From contig NZ_JADIZJ010000002.1 in the NCBI RefSeq assembly GCF_016704835.1, positions 253,441 through 317,440 of the forward strand: a stretch of 64,000 nucleotides of DNA, written 5' to 3'. The notes under the pieces are model-generated. The model saw only the letters and a program-made list of their open reading frames with translations. It did not search any database and had not been told where the DNA came from. Position 1 is the stretch's first letter. The number at the start of each line of letters is the position of its first letter. Source of the stretch: Sphingopyxis sp. (lineage in GTDB: Bacteria; Pseudomonadota; Alphaproteobacteria; Sphingomonadales; Sphingomonadaceae). This document shows positions 52,082 to 62,295 of the stretch, piece by piece. The translations under genes and the position numbers were made by a program.

Positions 52082-53256
52082 TTCTCCGGAAGTTGCAAAG
52101 TCGCGACAGCCTGCGCAGCGATCCCCTCGCGGCGACCGGTGAACCCCAGCCGCTCTGTCGTTGTCGCTTTCACACTAACCCGGTCGAGCGGAATGGCAAG
52201 GATTTCAGCGATCCGGGCGCGTATTGCTAAACGGTGCGGGCCGATTTTCGGCGCCTCGGCGATTATGGTCAGGTCGACATGGTCGATCCGCCCGCCGCGC
52301 GCCAGAACGCGCTCCCCGGCAAAGCTCAGGAAGCGGTGCGATGCGGCGCCGCGCCATTGCGGGTCGCTGGGCGGAAAATGGTCGCCGATATCGCCGTCGG
52401 CTAGCGCACCGAGGATCGCATCGGTCAGTGAATGAAGCCCGACGTCGGCATCGCTATGGCCTTCAAGGCCATGACTATGCTTAATTTCTATGCCGCCGAT
52501 CCACAGCGGCTTATCGGCGACGAGGCGGTGGACATCATAGCCCATGCCGATGGCGGTCCGTGTCATTGTCATGGTCCCCAACAGTTCGGAGAGGATGGCC
52601 ATATCCTCGGCATAAGTCAGTTTGTGAAGCCGCGCATCGCCGGGCACCGTCGTCACTGCGATGCCCAAATGGCGCACAAGCTGGGCGTCGTCGGTCGCCG
52701 TCGCATCGATCGCCGCGGCATGGGCGGCACGCAATGTCCCAAGGCGGAACGCCTGCGGGGTCTGAACGCGAGCGAGCGCGCTCCTGTCGACCACGTTGCC
52801 CGCGACGCTGTCGGCTTGCTCGACGAGCGTATCGGAGACAGGCAGGGTGGGGATCGCGGCGGCAGCGTCGCCAAGCGCAACGAGAAGGCGATCGATGACC
52901 TCGGCGATCACCCCCGGCCGCGCGGCGTCGTGGACGAGCACCGGTGTAGCGTCATCGCGATCCGTCAGCGCAGCCAGCGCGTTGGCAACCGACTGCTGCC
53001 GCTCGGCCCCAGGACTGGCAGAAATCCAGCCTTTCGGTAGCGTTTCGATTGCCGCCATGACGTCATCATTTGCAATCAGCACGCCGCCGCCGATCGCAGG
53101 GTGCGCGGCAAAGGCATCGAGGCTCCAGCGCAGCACCTCTTTGCCGCCCAGCATAGCAAGTTGCTTGGGTACAGTGAAACCGGCCCGGCTACCGTTGCCG
53201 CCCGCAAGCAAGATAACCATCGCGCGCGGCGGGGTGGAAGGAGCGGACTCGGTCAT
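52078..53256 (-). CDS. ispDF: Bifunctional IspD/IspF (isoprenoid MEP pathway)
   Basis: 392 residues joining two enzymes of the MEP pathway. Residues 1 to about 228: cytidylyltransferase with LLAGGNGSRAG, VPKQL, VLVHDAARP and QTPQAF. Residues about 234-392: MECDP synthase with GMGYDVHRL (Asp and His zinc ligands), HSHGLEGHSDADVGLHSLTDAILGAL and the C-terminal KATTTERLGFTGR. The fusion is usual in alphaproteobacteria. Divergent from dusB. Confidence 0.96.
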   Translation of the reverse strand: MTESAPSTPPRAMVILLAGGNGSRAGFTVPKQLAMLGGKEVLRWSLDAFAAHPAIGGGVLIANDDVMAAIETLPKGWISASPGAERQQSVANALAALTDRDDATPVLVHDAARPGVIAEVIDRLLVALGDAAAAIPTLPVSDTLVEQADSVAGNVVDRSALARVQTPQAFRLGTLRAAHAAAIDATATDDAQLVRHLGIAVTTVPGDARLHKLTYAEDMAILSELLGTMTMTRTAIGMGYDVHRLVADKPLWIGGIEIKHSHGLEGHSDADVGLHSLTDAILGALADGDIGDHFPPSDPQWRGAASHRFLSFAGERVLARGGRIDHVDLTIIAEAPKIGPHRLAIRARIAEILAIPLDRVSVKATTTERLGFTGRREGIAAQAVATLQLPEN

Positions 53257-53351
53257 TATGCGCGCCGGTTAGCGCAGCCGCGGCTTGCGGGAAAGCGGCT
53301 TAGCGTGTACGCGCTGCTCAAATTTTAGGCAATCACACGAAAGCTCTCGCC

Positions 53352-54350
53352 ATGGCGCCGCTGCGGCCCATCCAGATCGGCAATATCACCATCGCGGATC
53401 CCGTGATCCTCGCGCCGATGACGGGCGTTACCGACATGCCGTTCCGCACCCTGGTGCGCCGCTACGGTTCGGGGCTCAATGTCACCGAGATGATCGCGAG
53501 CCAGGCGGCGATCCGCGAGACGCGCCAGTCGATCCAGAAAGCGGCGTGGGACCCGGTCGAGGAGCCAGTGTCGATGCAGTTGGTCGGCTGCACACCCTAT
53601 GAAATGGGCGAGGCGGCGAAGCTCAATGAAGATCGCGGCGCCGCGATCATCGACATCAACATGGGCTGCCCGGTGCGCAAAGTGACCAGCGGCGATGCCG
53701 GATCGGCGCTGATGCGCGACCTGAAGCTCGCCGCGGCGTTGATCGAGGCCTGCGTGAAAGCGGTCGATGTTCCGGTGACGGTCAAGATGCGCATGGGATG
53801 GTGCCACGACAGCCTGAACGCCCCCGAACTGGCGCATATTGCCGAAGATCTGGGCGCCAGGCTGGTGACCGTCCACGGCCGCACCCGCAACCAGATGTAC
53901 CGCGGCGAGGCCGACTGGAGCTTCATCCGCACCGTCAAGGACGCAGTTTCGATTCCGGTGATCGCCAACGGCGACATCTGCTCTGCCAACGACGCGCGCA
54001 CGGCGCTGGAACAAAGCGGTGCCGACGGCGTCATGATCGGCCGCGGTGCCTATGGCCGCCCCTGGCTGCTGGGTCAAGTGATGGCGGTGCTGCGCGGTGA
54101 CGGCGAGCGTCCCGATCCCGGCATCAACGAACAATATGACGTCATTACATCGCATTATCGCGCGATGATCGAGCATTATGGCGAAATCACCGGGGTCAAT
54201 ATGGCGCGCAAGCATCTCGGCTGGTACGTCAAGGGGCTGCACGGGTCGGCTGAGTTTCGCAACATGGTCAACCAGATCCCCAGCAGCCGCGACGTGCTCG
54301 ATGCCTTGGAACGCTTTTACACGCCATTCCTGAGCAAGGCCGCGGCGTGA
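53352..54350 (+). CDS. dusB: tRNA-dihydrouridine synthase B
   Basis: FMN enzyme reducing uridines in the tRNA D loop; 332 residues. Seen: LAPMTGVTDMPFRTLVRRYG, DINMGCPVRKVTSGDAGSALM (catalytic Cys in M-G-C-P), TVHGRTRNQMYRGEADW and IANGDI...MIGRGAYGRPWL. It heads the ntr block, a conserved alphaproteobacterial order. The stop overlaps the ntrB GTG start. Confidence 0.95.
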   Translation: MAPLRPIQIGNITIADPVILAPMTGVTDMPFRTLVRRYGSGLNVTEMIASQAAIRETRQSIQKAAWDPVEEPVSMQLVGCTPYEMGEAAKLNEDRGAAIIDINMGCPVRKVTSGDAGSALMRDLKLAAALIEACVKAVDVPVTVKMRMGWCHDSLNAPELAHIAEDLGARLVTVHGRTRNQMYRGEADWSFIRTVKDAVSIPVIANGDICSANDARTALEQSGADGVMIGRGAYGRPWLLGQVMAVLRGDGERPDPGINEQYDVITSHYRAMIEHYGEITGVNMARKHLGWYVKGLHGSAEFRNMVNQIPSSRDVLDALERFYTPFLSKAAA

Positions 54351-55438
54351 GCGCGCTCACGTCGAATATCCCGATTGTCGACCATGACGAGCTGATCCAC
54401 TCGCACCCCGTCCCAACGCTGTTGATCGACAAGGGCGGCGTTGTCCTGTTCGTCAACGCCGCCGCCGAACAGATGTGCAACGTCAGCCGGTCGGCGATGA
54501 TCGGGCGCGTCGTCTATGACGTGATCGATATGGATCGAAGCTATCGCCAGCGGATGAGCGACGCCGCGACGTCGGCGCTGTTCGCGCATCGCGCCGAGAT
54601 TTCGGTCGGCGGGCGCAAAGCGATCTTTGTCGACATGCAGATGGTCCCCTATGGCCACAGCGGCCACCGCATTCTCGCGCTGATCCCCGCGCAGAGCGAT
54701 GCCGAGCTGATGGGCGGGGCGATCGGGCGATCGGGGCGCGCCGCCGGCGGTGCCGCATCCATGCTGGCACACGAGATCAAAAATCCGCTCGCGGGAATAA
54801 AGGGTGCGGCGCAGTTGCTGGCGCGCAAGACCGACGCCAGCGGCGAACGCTTCACCACGCTGATCTGCGCCGAGGTCGACCGGATCGCAACACTGATCGA
54901 CCAGATGGAGCATTTCTCGCGTGGTCAGCCGATCGCGTGCGGCCCGATCAACCTGTACCAACCGATCCACCAGGCGATGGAAACCGCTCGCGCGCGCCAG
55001 TTTCCCGGGGTGCGCTTTGCCGAGGATTTCGACCCGTCGCTACCGCTGGTGCAGGGCAATCATGACGCCATGGTCCAGATTTTGCTCAACCTCGTCACCA
55101 ATGGCTGCGAGGCGCTGGGCGGGCGCGATGATGGCGTCGTGCGGCTGGCGACCGCCTATCGCCACGGGCTGTCTATCGACAACGGCGACGGGCGCGGGCG
55201 GATCGCGCTGCCGATCGAGGTGAGCGTCAGCGACAATGGCCCCGGCGTTCCCGCCGATATTCGCGGCGACCTGTTCGATCCGTTCGTGACCACCAAGCGC
55301 GAGGGGCGGGGGCTCGGCCTGGCGCTCGTCGCCAAACTGGCGCGCGACATGGGCGGCACCGTCCAGCATATGCGCGACGGCGAATGGACGCGGTTTCGCG
55401 TTCATCTGCCGGTGGCGCAAAAGGGACGCGCCGCATGA
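54347..55438 (+). CDS. ntrB: Nitrogen regulation sensor histidine kinase NtrB
   Basis: Cytosolic kinase/phosphatase controlling NtrC in response to PII; 363 residues. N-terminal PAS domain (about 10-110), His box MLAHEIKNPLAGIKGAAQLLA, N box VQILLNLVTNGCEAL, G1 VSVSDNGPGVP and G2 KREGRGLGLALV. GTG start overlaps dusB (GTGA) and the stop overlaps ntrC (ATGA). Confidence 0.95.
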   Translation: MSALTSNIPIVDHDELIHSHPVPTLLIDKGGVVLFVNAAAEQMCNVSRSAMIGRVVYDVIDMDRSYRQRMSDAATSALFAHRAEISVGGRKAIFVDMQMVPYGHSGHRILALIPAQSDAELMGGAIGRSGRAAGGAASMLAHEIKNPLAGIKGAAQLLARKTDASGERFTTLICAEVDRIATLIDQMEHFSRGQPIACGPINLYQPIHQAMETARARQFPGVRFAEDFDPSLPLVQGNHDAMVQILLNLVTNGCEALGGRDDGVVRLATAYRHGLSIDNGDGRGRIALPIEVSVSDNGPGVPADIRGDLFDPFVTTKREGRGLGLALVAKLARDMGGTVQHMRDGEWTRFRVHLPVAQKGRAA

Positions 55439-56844
55439 GCAGCCGCAAAACGATCCTGCTGGTCGAGGACGATCCGGCGATCGCGATGATCATCCGCGAA
55501 ACGCTGGTCGGCGAATGCCATCATTTCGCGTCGGTCGGCAGCATCGCCGAACGCAACGCCTGGCTCGATGATCATCGCCCCGACCTGATCATTACCGATG
55601 TCGTGCTGCCCGATGGTGACGGTATCGACTCGTTGCGGGTGGATGCCGGCACACCGGTGATCGTGCTGTCGGCGCAGAACACGCTCGACACCGCAGTGCG
55701 CGCGACCGGGATCGGCAGTTATGACTATCTGCCCAAGCCGTTCGATCTCGACGAATTGACCGCGAGCGTTCGCGCGGCGTTGCAACGCCGCGCCGAACCG
55801 ATGACCGGCACCGATCCGGCGCAGGCCGACAGCCACGGGCTGGTCGGCCGCGCCCCCGCGATGCAGGCCGTGTATCGGACCATCGCGCGGCTCGCGTCGA
55901 ACGATCTTGCGGTGCTCATCCTCGGCGAATCGGGGACCGGCAAGGAAGTCGTTGCCCGCGCGATTCACGCCACGGGACTGCGTCGGGCGGGACCGTTCGT
56001 TGCGATCAACATGGCAGCGATCCCGCGCGAGCTGATCGAGGCCGAGCTTTTCGGGCACGAGAAGGGCGCGTTCACCGGCGCGCACAGCCGCAATGCGGGG
56101 CGTTTCGAGCAAGCGGCGGGCGGCACATTGTTCCTCGATGAGATAGGCGACATGCCGCTCGAGGCGCAGACCCGCCTGCTGCGTGTGCTGCAGAGCAATG
56201 AATATTCGACCGTCGGCGGCAACCAAGCGCTCCGCGCGGACGTGCGCGTCATCGCCGCGACCCACCGCGACATGCGGACTCTCGTCGCCGATGGCCGTTT
56301 CCGCGAGGACCTTTTCTACCGCCTCAACGTCATCCCGGTGACGCTGCCGCCGCTGCGCGACCGGCGCAGCGACATCGCCGCGCTGGTGCGCCATTTCGTC
56401 GATGCGGGGCGCGCTTCGGGCCTTCCTGACCGCCAGTTCGCGCCTGCCGCGATGCAGTGGCTCGAACGCTATGACTGGCCGGGCAACGTCCGCGAGCTTG
56501 GCAATGTCGTCCAGCGGCTGGCGGTGCTGTCGCGTGATACCGTCGTGACCGTGCGCGATGTCGAAACGGTGCTGCACGAAAATGGCGAGGGCGGCGGCGC
56601 GGTGGCACCCGCCGACCTGATCGCCAGGGCCGTCGACGATTGGGCGCGCGAGCAGATGGCAGGCGATGCAATCGACGGAAAACTTCACGGTCAGCTCGAA
56701 GCGATCGTCGAGGCGGCGCTGTTTCGCCGCGTGCTGCGGGATGTGCGCGGCAATCAGTTGGAGGCTGCGCGGCGGCTCGGGATCAATCGCAACACGTTGC
56801 GCAAACGTCTGGGGCAGCTGGATATCGATCCCACGCATCCCTGA
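55435..56844 (+). CDS. ntrC: Nitrogen regulation response regulator NtrC
   Basis: Sigma54 activator; 469 residues. Receiver with acidic Glu11/Asp12 and phospho-acceptor Asp55; AAA+ domain with Walker A ILGESGTGKEVVAR, the sigma54-contact loop GAFTGA, Walker B GGTLFLDEIGDMPL; C-terminal Fis-type helix-turn-helix NQLEAARRLGINRNTLRKRLGQL. It should drive nitrogen-limitation genes. The ATG at 55435 overlaps the ntrB stop. Confidence 0.96.
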   Translation: MSSRKTILLVEDDPAIAMIIRETLVGECHHFASVGSIAERNAWLDDHRPDLIITDVVLPDGDGIDSLRVDAGTPVIVLSAQNTLDTAVRATGIGSYDYLPKPFDLDELTASVRAALQRRAEPMTGTDPAQADSHGLVGRAPAMQAVYRTIARLASNDLAVLILGESGTGKEVVARAIHATGLRRAGPFVAINMAAIPRELIEAELFGHEKGAFTGAHSRNAGRFEQAAGGTLFLDEIGDMPLEAQTRLLRVLQSNEYSTVGGNQALRADVRVIAATHRDMRTLVADGRFREDLFYRLNVIPVTLPPLRDRRSDIAALVRHFVDAGRASGLPDRQFAPAAMQWLERYDWPGNVRELGNVVQRLAVLSRDTVVTVRDVETVLHENGEGGGAVAPADLIARAVDDWAREQMAGDAIDGKLHGQLEAIVEAALFRRVLRDVRGNQLEAARRLGINRNTLRKRLGQLDIDPTHP

Positions 56845-56928
56845 GCGACGGAAACTAGCTCATATTTGAGGCATTCGACCTGCCCAAGCGCAGTTTGTGT
56901 GTTTTCTATGCAACAGGTTTGTCGTAGC

Positions 56929-59227
56929 ATGGCAACAATGGCGCACGCGGCTCCCCTGAATCACAATATCGACCCGACCGAGCAGGATGTACGCTCGGGC
57001 TTCTGGCGCTTCGCGGTCCCCGAATATTACACGCTGGCGCTCGTCATCAGCGTTGGCATAGCGACCTACGTCTTTGTTACCGGCGACGCGCAAAGCGAAC
57101 GATTGCTCACACCGGCGCTCGTCGCGGCGATCATGGTCGCTAATCTGGTCCCCGCGATGGCGTTGATCGTGCTGGTCGGCAGCCGCGTCGCGCGCGCGCG
57201 CGGTGCGGTCGATGGAAGGGGGCAATGGCCGTCTTCATGTCCGACTCGTCGCACTATTTTCGATGATCGCGGCCGTGCCGACATTGCTGGTCGTGATTTT
57301 TGCGTCGCTGTTGTTCCAGTTTGGTGTCGATTTCTGGTATTCCGACCGCTCACGTGGCATGTTCGAAAACGCCGCGACATTAGCCCAATCTTTCTATGAG
57401 GAAAGCCAGAAGTCGGTCGCCGGGCAAACGACGGCAATGTCCACAGATTTGGGCAAATATCTGGATACTCAGACAATCGATAGTATCAGCTTTCAAGATG
57501 CCTATGGGTTTCAGGTTGTCGTTCGCGAACTCAACGAATCCGCCATCATCGAAATCGGGCGCGATGGAATCCCCCGGACCGCGGTGATGATCGACCCCGA
57601 CAATCGGGCGGCAGAGGGGCGGGTAACGCCATCGATAATACAACGGCTTAATGCTGGCGAAGAAGTCGTGGTCACCCGAAGCGCCAACAGGATCGAGGCG
57701 GTCACGCGACTTCCTGGCAGGCCGAACGCATTTCTTTATGCTTCCCGTGCTGTCTCCAGCCTCGGTCAGCAGCAGTTTCAACTCTCTCGCACGGTGCTTG
57801 CTGATTATAATGCGTTGTTCCAACGCTCGCAGCTCTTGCAGTTGCAATTCAACGGCGCACTATATTTGGGATCGCTATTGCTGCTGGCGCTCGCAGTGAT
57901 CGCCGCCATTGTTGTCGCCGACCGCATCGTCCGGCCCCTCGGTACACTGATCGGCGCCACGCGCACCGCGGCGGGGGGCGACCTGTCGGTGCGCGTGACG
58001 CCGCCGGCTCGCGATGACGAAATTTCGGTGCTCACCCGCGCCTTCAACCGGATGACCGAGCAGTTGGAGGGGCAGACTGGCGCGTTGGGCAGCGTCAACG
58101 AACAGCTCGAAGCGCCGCGGGCCTTTATTGAAGCGGTGCGCCGCGGCGTGTCCGCGGCGGTGGTATCCGTCGATGCCGATCACCGCATCCAGCTCGCCAA
58201 CGCCGCGGCGGAACGGCTGATCTGCCAATCGGCCGATTGGCTGACCGGTCGTCCTTTGTCGGAGGTTGCACCCGAGCTGGCGCAATTGCTGACGGGCGAC
58301 GAGCGCGAGGCGATCGTCCAGCTTGCCCGCCCCAACGCCGAACCTGCGACGCTGGCGGCCAAGGCCGTGGCGCAGGGTGACGGCTTTGTCTTGAGTTTTG
58401 AAGATATTACCCAGCAATTGCTCGACCAGCGCCGCGCTGCCTGGTCCGACGTTGCACGGCGTATCGCGCACGAGATCAAGAATCCGCTGACCCCGATCCA
58501 GCTTGCCGCCGAGCGGCTCCAACGCCGCTTTGGCGACAAGATCGAAGGCGACAGCGCGACCTTCAAGAAATTGACCGACACCGTGATCCGCCAGGTTCAC
58601 GACATGCGGCGGATGGTGGATGAGTTTTCGAGCTTTGCCCGCATGCCCAAACCAACCTTCGGGGTCGAGGATGTCCGCGATATCCTGCGCCAGGCGGTGT
58701 TCCTGTTCGAGGTCGCCAAGCCCGATATCGTCTTTGCGGTAAAAACCCCGGACGAAATCGAACCGCTCGTTTGCGATCGTCGCCTGTTGTCGCAGGCCAT
58801 GACAAATATTGTCAAAAATGCCGTAGAAGCGATTGAAGAAAATGCGAAAAATTCGGACGTAACTCCCATTGGGCATATTGATGCCGAGCTGGCCAGCGGG
58901 CCGCACGGTGAAATCCTGATCCGTGTTGCGGATGACGGGATCGGGTTGCCGCAGGCGCGCGATACCATTGCCGAACCCTATATGACGACTCGTCAGGGCG
59001 GCACGGGACTGGGCCTAGCGATCGTCAAAAAGATCGTCGAACAGCATTATGGCGAGCTGGAGTTTTCGGACAATCCGGCGGGGCGGGGGACGTGTGTCAC
59101 GCTGACGCTCCATCCCGACCGGCTGCAAGGATTGGCAGGGAAGGGCGACGAAACAAGCATGGGGTACGCAGAATCGGTTCCGGGGCGGATTCGCAACCGA
59201 CAGGACAGAGAAGAATATGGCGCTTGA
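56929..59227 (+). pseudogene. ntrY: Sensor histidine kinase NtrY, frame broken after the second membrane helix
   Basis: Membrane kinase paired with NtrX. First frame: cytoplasmic start, two helices (YYTLALVISVGIATYVFV and LVAAIMVANLVPAMALIVLVG), then RVARARGAV. The rest lies in another frame from NGRLHVRLVALFSMIAAVPTLLVV: a third helix, a large periplasmic loop, a fourth helix (SLLLLALAVIAAIVVA), HAMP, PAS, His box IAHEIKNPLTPIQLAAERLQ and ATPase motifs NIVKNAVEA, DDGIGLP and GGTGLGLAIV. Removing one G from the run at 57218-57222 restores one protein of about 765 residues. ATG at 56929 or 56938. Overlaps ntrX by 11 bases. Confidence 0.88.
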
Positions 59228-60598
59228 TATATTGATCGTCGACGACGAACGCGACATTTGCGATCTCGTCGCCGGCGTCATGGAAGACGAAGGCTATGAG
59301 GCGCGTATTGCCTCCGACAGCGATTCCCGCTCGAAGCGATCCGCCAGCAGCGGCGGCCATCGCTCGCGCTGATCGACGGGTGGTTGCAGGGGTCGCGGCT
59401 CGACGGGCTAGGGCTGGTCGAGGCGATTAAGGCCTTCGATCCCACGCTGCCGATCATCGTCATTTCGGGTCATGGCGGGCTCGACACCGCGGTAGCGGCG
59501 ATCCGGCGCGGTGCCTATGATTTCATCGAAAAGCCGTTCGAGGCATCGCGCTTGCTCCATCTGGTCGCACGCGCGACCGAAAGCGAGCGGCTGAAGTTCG
59601 AATATGAGCAATTGCGCGAAAAGGCGGGGCCATCAGACGAATTGACCGGGACCAGCGCGTCGATCAACAATGTCCGCGCGACCCTCAAGCGCGTCGCGGG
59701 GACCGGTAGTCGGGTGTTGATCACCGGTGCAGCGGGCGTTGGCAAGGAAGTGGCCGCGCGCGTGCTGCACGGTTGGAGCGGGCGTCACAATGCACCGTTC
59801 CGCGTCATTTCCTCGGCGCGCATGGATCCCGAGACGGTCGAAACCGAATTGTTCGGGTCCGAAACCGACGACAGGGCGATCCGCGTCGGGCTGCTCGAAC
59901 AAGCGCATGGCGGCACCCTTTTTCTCGACGAAGTCGCTGACATGCCGCTGACGACGCAAGGCAAGATCCTGCGCGTACTCACCGATCAGAGCTTTACCCG
60001 CGTTGGCGGCCGCACGATGATCCGCGTCGATGTCCGGATCATTTCGGGCTCGGCGCGCGACCTGACGACTGAAATCGCCGAGAGCCGCTTTCGCGAAGAT
60101 CTCTATTATCGGCTTAATGTCGTTCCGGTGCATATCCCGCCGCTGCGTGAGCGCCGCGACGATATCGCCAGCCTGTGCGACCACTATATCCGCCGCTATG
60201 CCGCCGATCGCCGCGTTCCGCCGCCCGAGATCAGTTCGGAAGCGATGGCGGCGTTGCAAGCGCATGAATGGCCGGGCAATGTCCGCGAACTGCGCAACGT
60301 CATCGAACGTGTGATGATATTGGCGCCGAGCGGTCGTTTGCACCGGATCGACGCCGATATGCTGCCAGGCGAGCTGGTCCGCGGCGGTACCGACATTTTG
60401 CCGAATTCGGAATCGATCACGGCGATCCCGCTGAAAGAAGCGCGCGAAAATTTCGAGCGCGAATATCTGCGGATCCAGATCAACCGCTTTTCGGGGAATA
60501 TCTCGCGCACCGCGACCTTTATCGGCATGGAACGCTCGGCCTTGCACCGCAAACTGAAACTTTTGGGGCTCACCGAGAGTTCGGACGGCGAGGGGTGA
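59217..60598 (+). pseudogene. ntrX: Response regulator NtrX, frame broken in the receiver domain
   Basis: Partner of NtrY. From the ATG at 59217 the receiver reads MALDILIVDDERDICDLVAGVMEDEGY and breaks at about 59324-59330; the other frame continues LEAIRQQRRPSLALIDGWLQGSRLDG (phospho Asp) and VISGHGGLDTAVAAIRRGAYDFIEKPF. One missing base explains it. AAA+ domain: Walker A ITGAAGVGKEVAAR and GGTLFLDEVADMPL, but the GAFTGA loop is replaced by SETDDRAIRVG, as is known for NtrX of this group, so activation of sigma54 is unlikely. C-terminal Fis helix-turn-helix NISRTATFIGMERSALHRKLKLLG. Confidence 0.87.
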
Positions 60599-60713
60599 GG
60601 CTTTGCGCTAGACCTTGCGCATGCTTTGCCGCATATTGATGGAAAGAAGAAGGTCTTAAAGCCGGAAAACCGGCGCATATCCGCGGTCGTACCGCCAAAA
60701 ATAGGAGGCAAAT

Positions 60714-61214
60714 GTGTCCGATAAGAACCAGAATCTCCAGGATATTTTTCTCAACGCACTGCGCAAAAGCAAAACGCCGGTAACAATGTTTCTCGTCAAA
60801 GGGGTGAAGCTTCAGGGCATCATCACTTGGTTCGACAATTTTTCGTTACTGCTGCGCCGCGATGGCCAGTCCCAGCTCGTATATAAACATGCGATCTCGA
60901 CGGTGATGCCGTCGCATGATTTCGATCTTTCGCTGCTCGGCGGCAATCTGCGCGACGCGCCGGCCAGTAAGGGTAAGGCATTGCAGGATGTATTCCTGAA
61001 TGCGGTGCGCAAATCCGATGAATCGGTGACGATGTTCCTGGTCAACGGAGTGATGTTGCAGGGCGATATCGTTGCGTTCGACCTGTTCTGCATGTTGCTT
61101 GAGCGCGAGCGCCAAGTGCAGCTCGTCTATAAGCACGCCATTTCGACGGTGCAGCCAAACGGCCCGATCAACCTGACCGACAGCGAACCCGACGCAGAAG
61201 CGGAAAACGCCTGA
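60714..61214 (+). CDS. hfq: Hfq with two tandem Sm domains
   Basis: RNA chaperone; 166 residues instead of the usual about 80. Sm domain 1 (residues 8-66) and domain 2 (90-148) are alike with a constant offset of 82: LQDIFLNALRK/LQDVFLNAVRK, TMFLVKGVKLQG/TMFLVNGVMLQG, and LVYKHAISTV in both. Proximal-face residues Gln9 with Lys58-His59 and Gln91 with Lys140-His141 are kept; the rim basic patch is weaker in domain 2 (RKSDES). A trimer of such chains could form the hexameric ring. GTG start after AGGAGG. Acidic C-terminal tail. Downstream of ntrX, upstream of hflX, the conserved place. Confidence 0.95.
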   Translation: MSDKNQNLQDIFLNALRKSKTPVTMFLVKGVKLQGIITWFDNFSLLLRRDGQSQLVYKHAISTVMPSHDFDLSLLGGNLRDAPASKGKALQDVFLNAVRKSDESVTMFLVNGVMLQGDIVAFDLFCMLLERERQVQLVYKHAISTVQPNGPINLTDSEPDAEAENA

Positions 61215-62295
61215 TCGCCTCGATTATTGACAGCCAGGAAGAAGTCACCCGCGGCGCTGCCGCGCTGTTGGTCGTGCCCGAATGGCATAGCCAGCATTTG
61301 ACGCGCGATCTTGACGCGCGGGCAGAGGAGGCGAGGGGGCTCGCGCTGGCGATCGGGCTCGACGTGGTCGCCGTGCATATGCTGCGACTGCGCCAGACGC
61401 GGGCAGCAACCTTGCTCGGTGTCGGGCAGATCGAGGCGATCACACCGGATATCGAGAAACATGGCGTCCAACTCGTCGTGGTCGATGCCGCTCTCAGCCC
61501 GATCCAGCAGCGCAATCTGGAAACCGCTTTCGGCACCAAGGTGATCGACCGGACCGGGCTGATCCTCGAAATCTTCGGCGAACGCGCCGCGACCGCCGAA
61601 GGACGCTTGCAGGTTTTTTCAACTGCTTGACGGGAAGTGACGTCATGGCGGAAGACATGCTGTTCGCCACCCTCGACCCGACGATGCGCGAGATCCGGCT
61701 ACCGGGCATCGACAAGGCGATCCTTTCCGACACCGTCGGTTTTGTTTCCGACCTGCCGACCGAACTGGTCGCGGCGTTTCGCGCCACGCTCGAAGAGGTC
61801 ACGACCGCCGACCTGATCGTCCATGTCCGCGACATCGTCCATCCCGACAGCGACGCGCAATATGACGACGTACGCGCGATTCTGGGCTCGCTAGGGGTCA
61901 ATGGGCCAGAAGATGACGGGGAGGGCGATACGCCGTCTGCCATCCCGCAGATCGAAATCTGGAACAAGATCGATACTGCGGACACCGATGGTCGCGCCGC
62001 AATCGAGGAGATGGCGGCGAAGCGTTCCGACGTCGCGGTCATTTCCGCAGTAACGGGCGAAGGCGTCGAGGCGGCCCGCGTCCTGATGGCTTCGCAGCTG
62101 ACCGCGCTTCACAAGGTTCAGCGGATTTACCTCGACTATCAGGACGGCGAAGCGGCGGCGTGGCTTCACGCGCGCGGTGAAGTGCTGGCCGACGAGCCTG
62201 AGGGTGAGGGGCATGTGCTGACGGTCCGGCTGGATCCGGCCGACAGCGCACGGTTCGAGCGGCTGTGGCCTACGAACGACGCTCCGACGCCTTGA
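61211..62295 (+). pseudogene. hflX: HflX GTPase, missing its P-loop segment
   Basis: The 5' part encodes the HflX N-terminal domain (VTRGAAALLVVPEWHSQHLTRDLDARAEEARGL, LLGVGQIEAI, RTGLILEIFGERAATAEGRLQV) and then stops. The 3' part, in another frame, resumes at FNCLTGSDVMAEDMLFATLDPTMREI with G3 DTVGFVSDLP and G4 NKID. The about 95 residues expected between them, including the GPGE helix region and the G1 motif GYTNAGKST, are absent; the junction is near 61613-61619. No ATG/GTG/TTG start fits; a CTG at 61211 overlaps the hfq stop (CTGA). As given, it cannot bind GTP; the lesion is a real deletion or an assembly loss. Confidence 0.85.
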
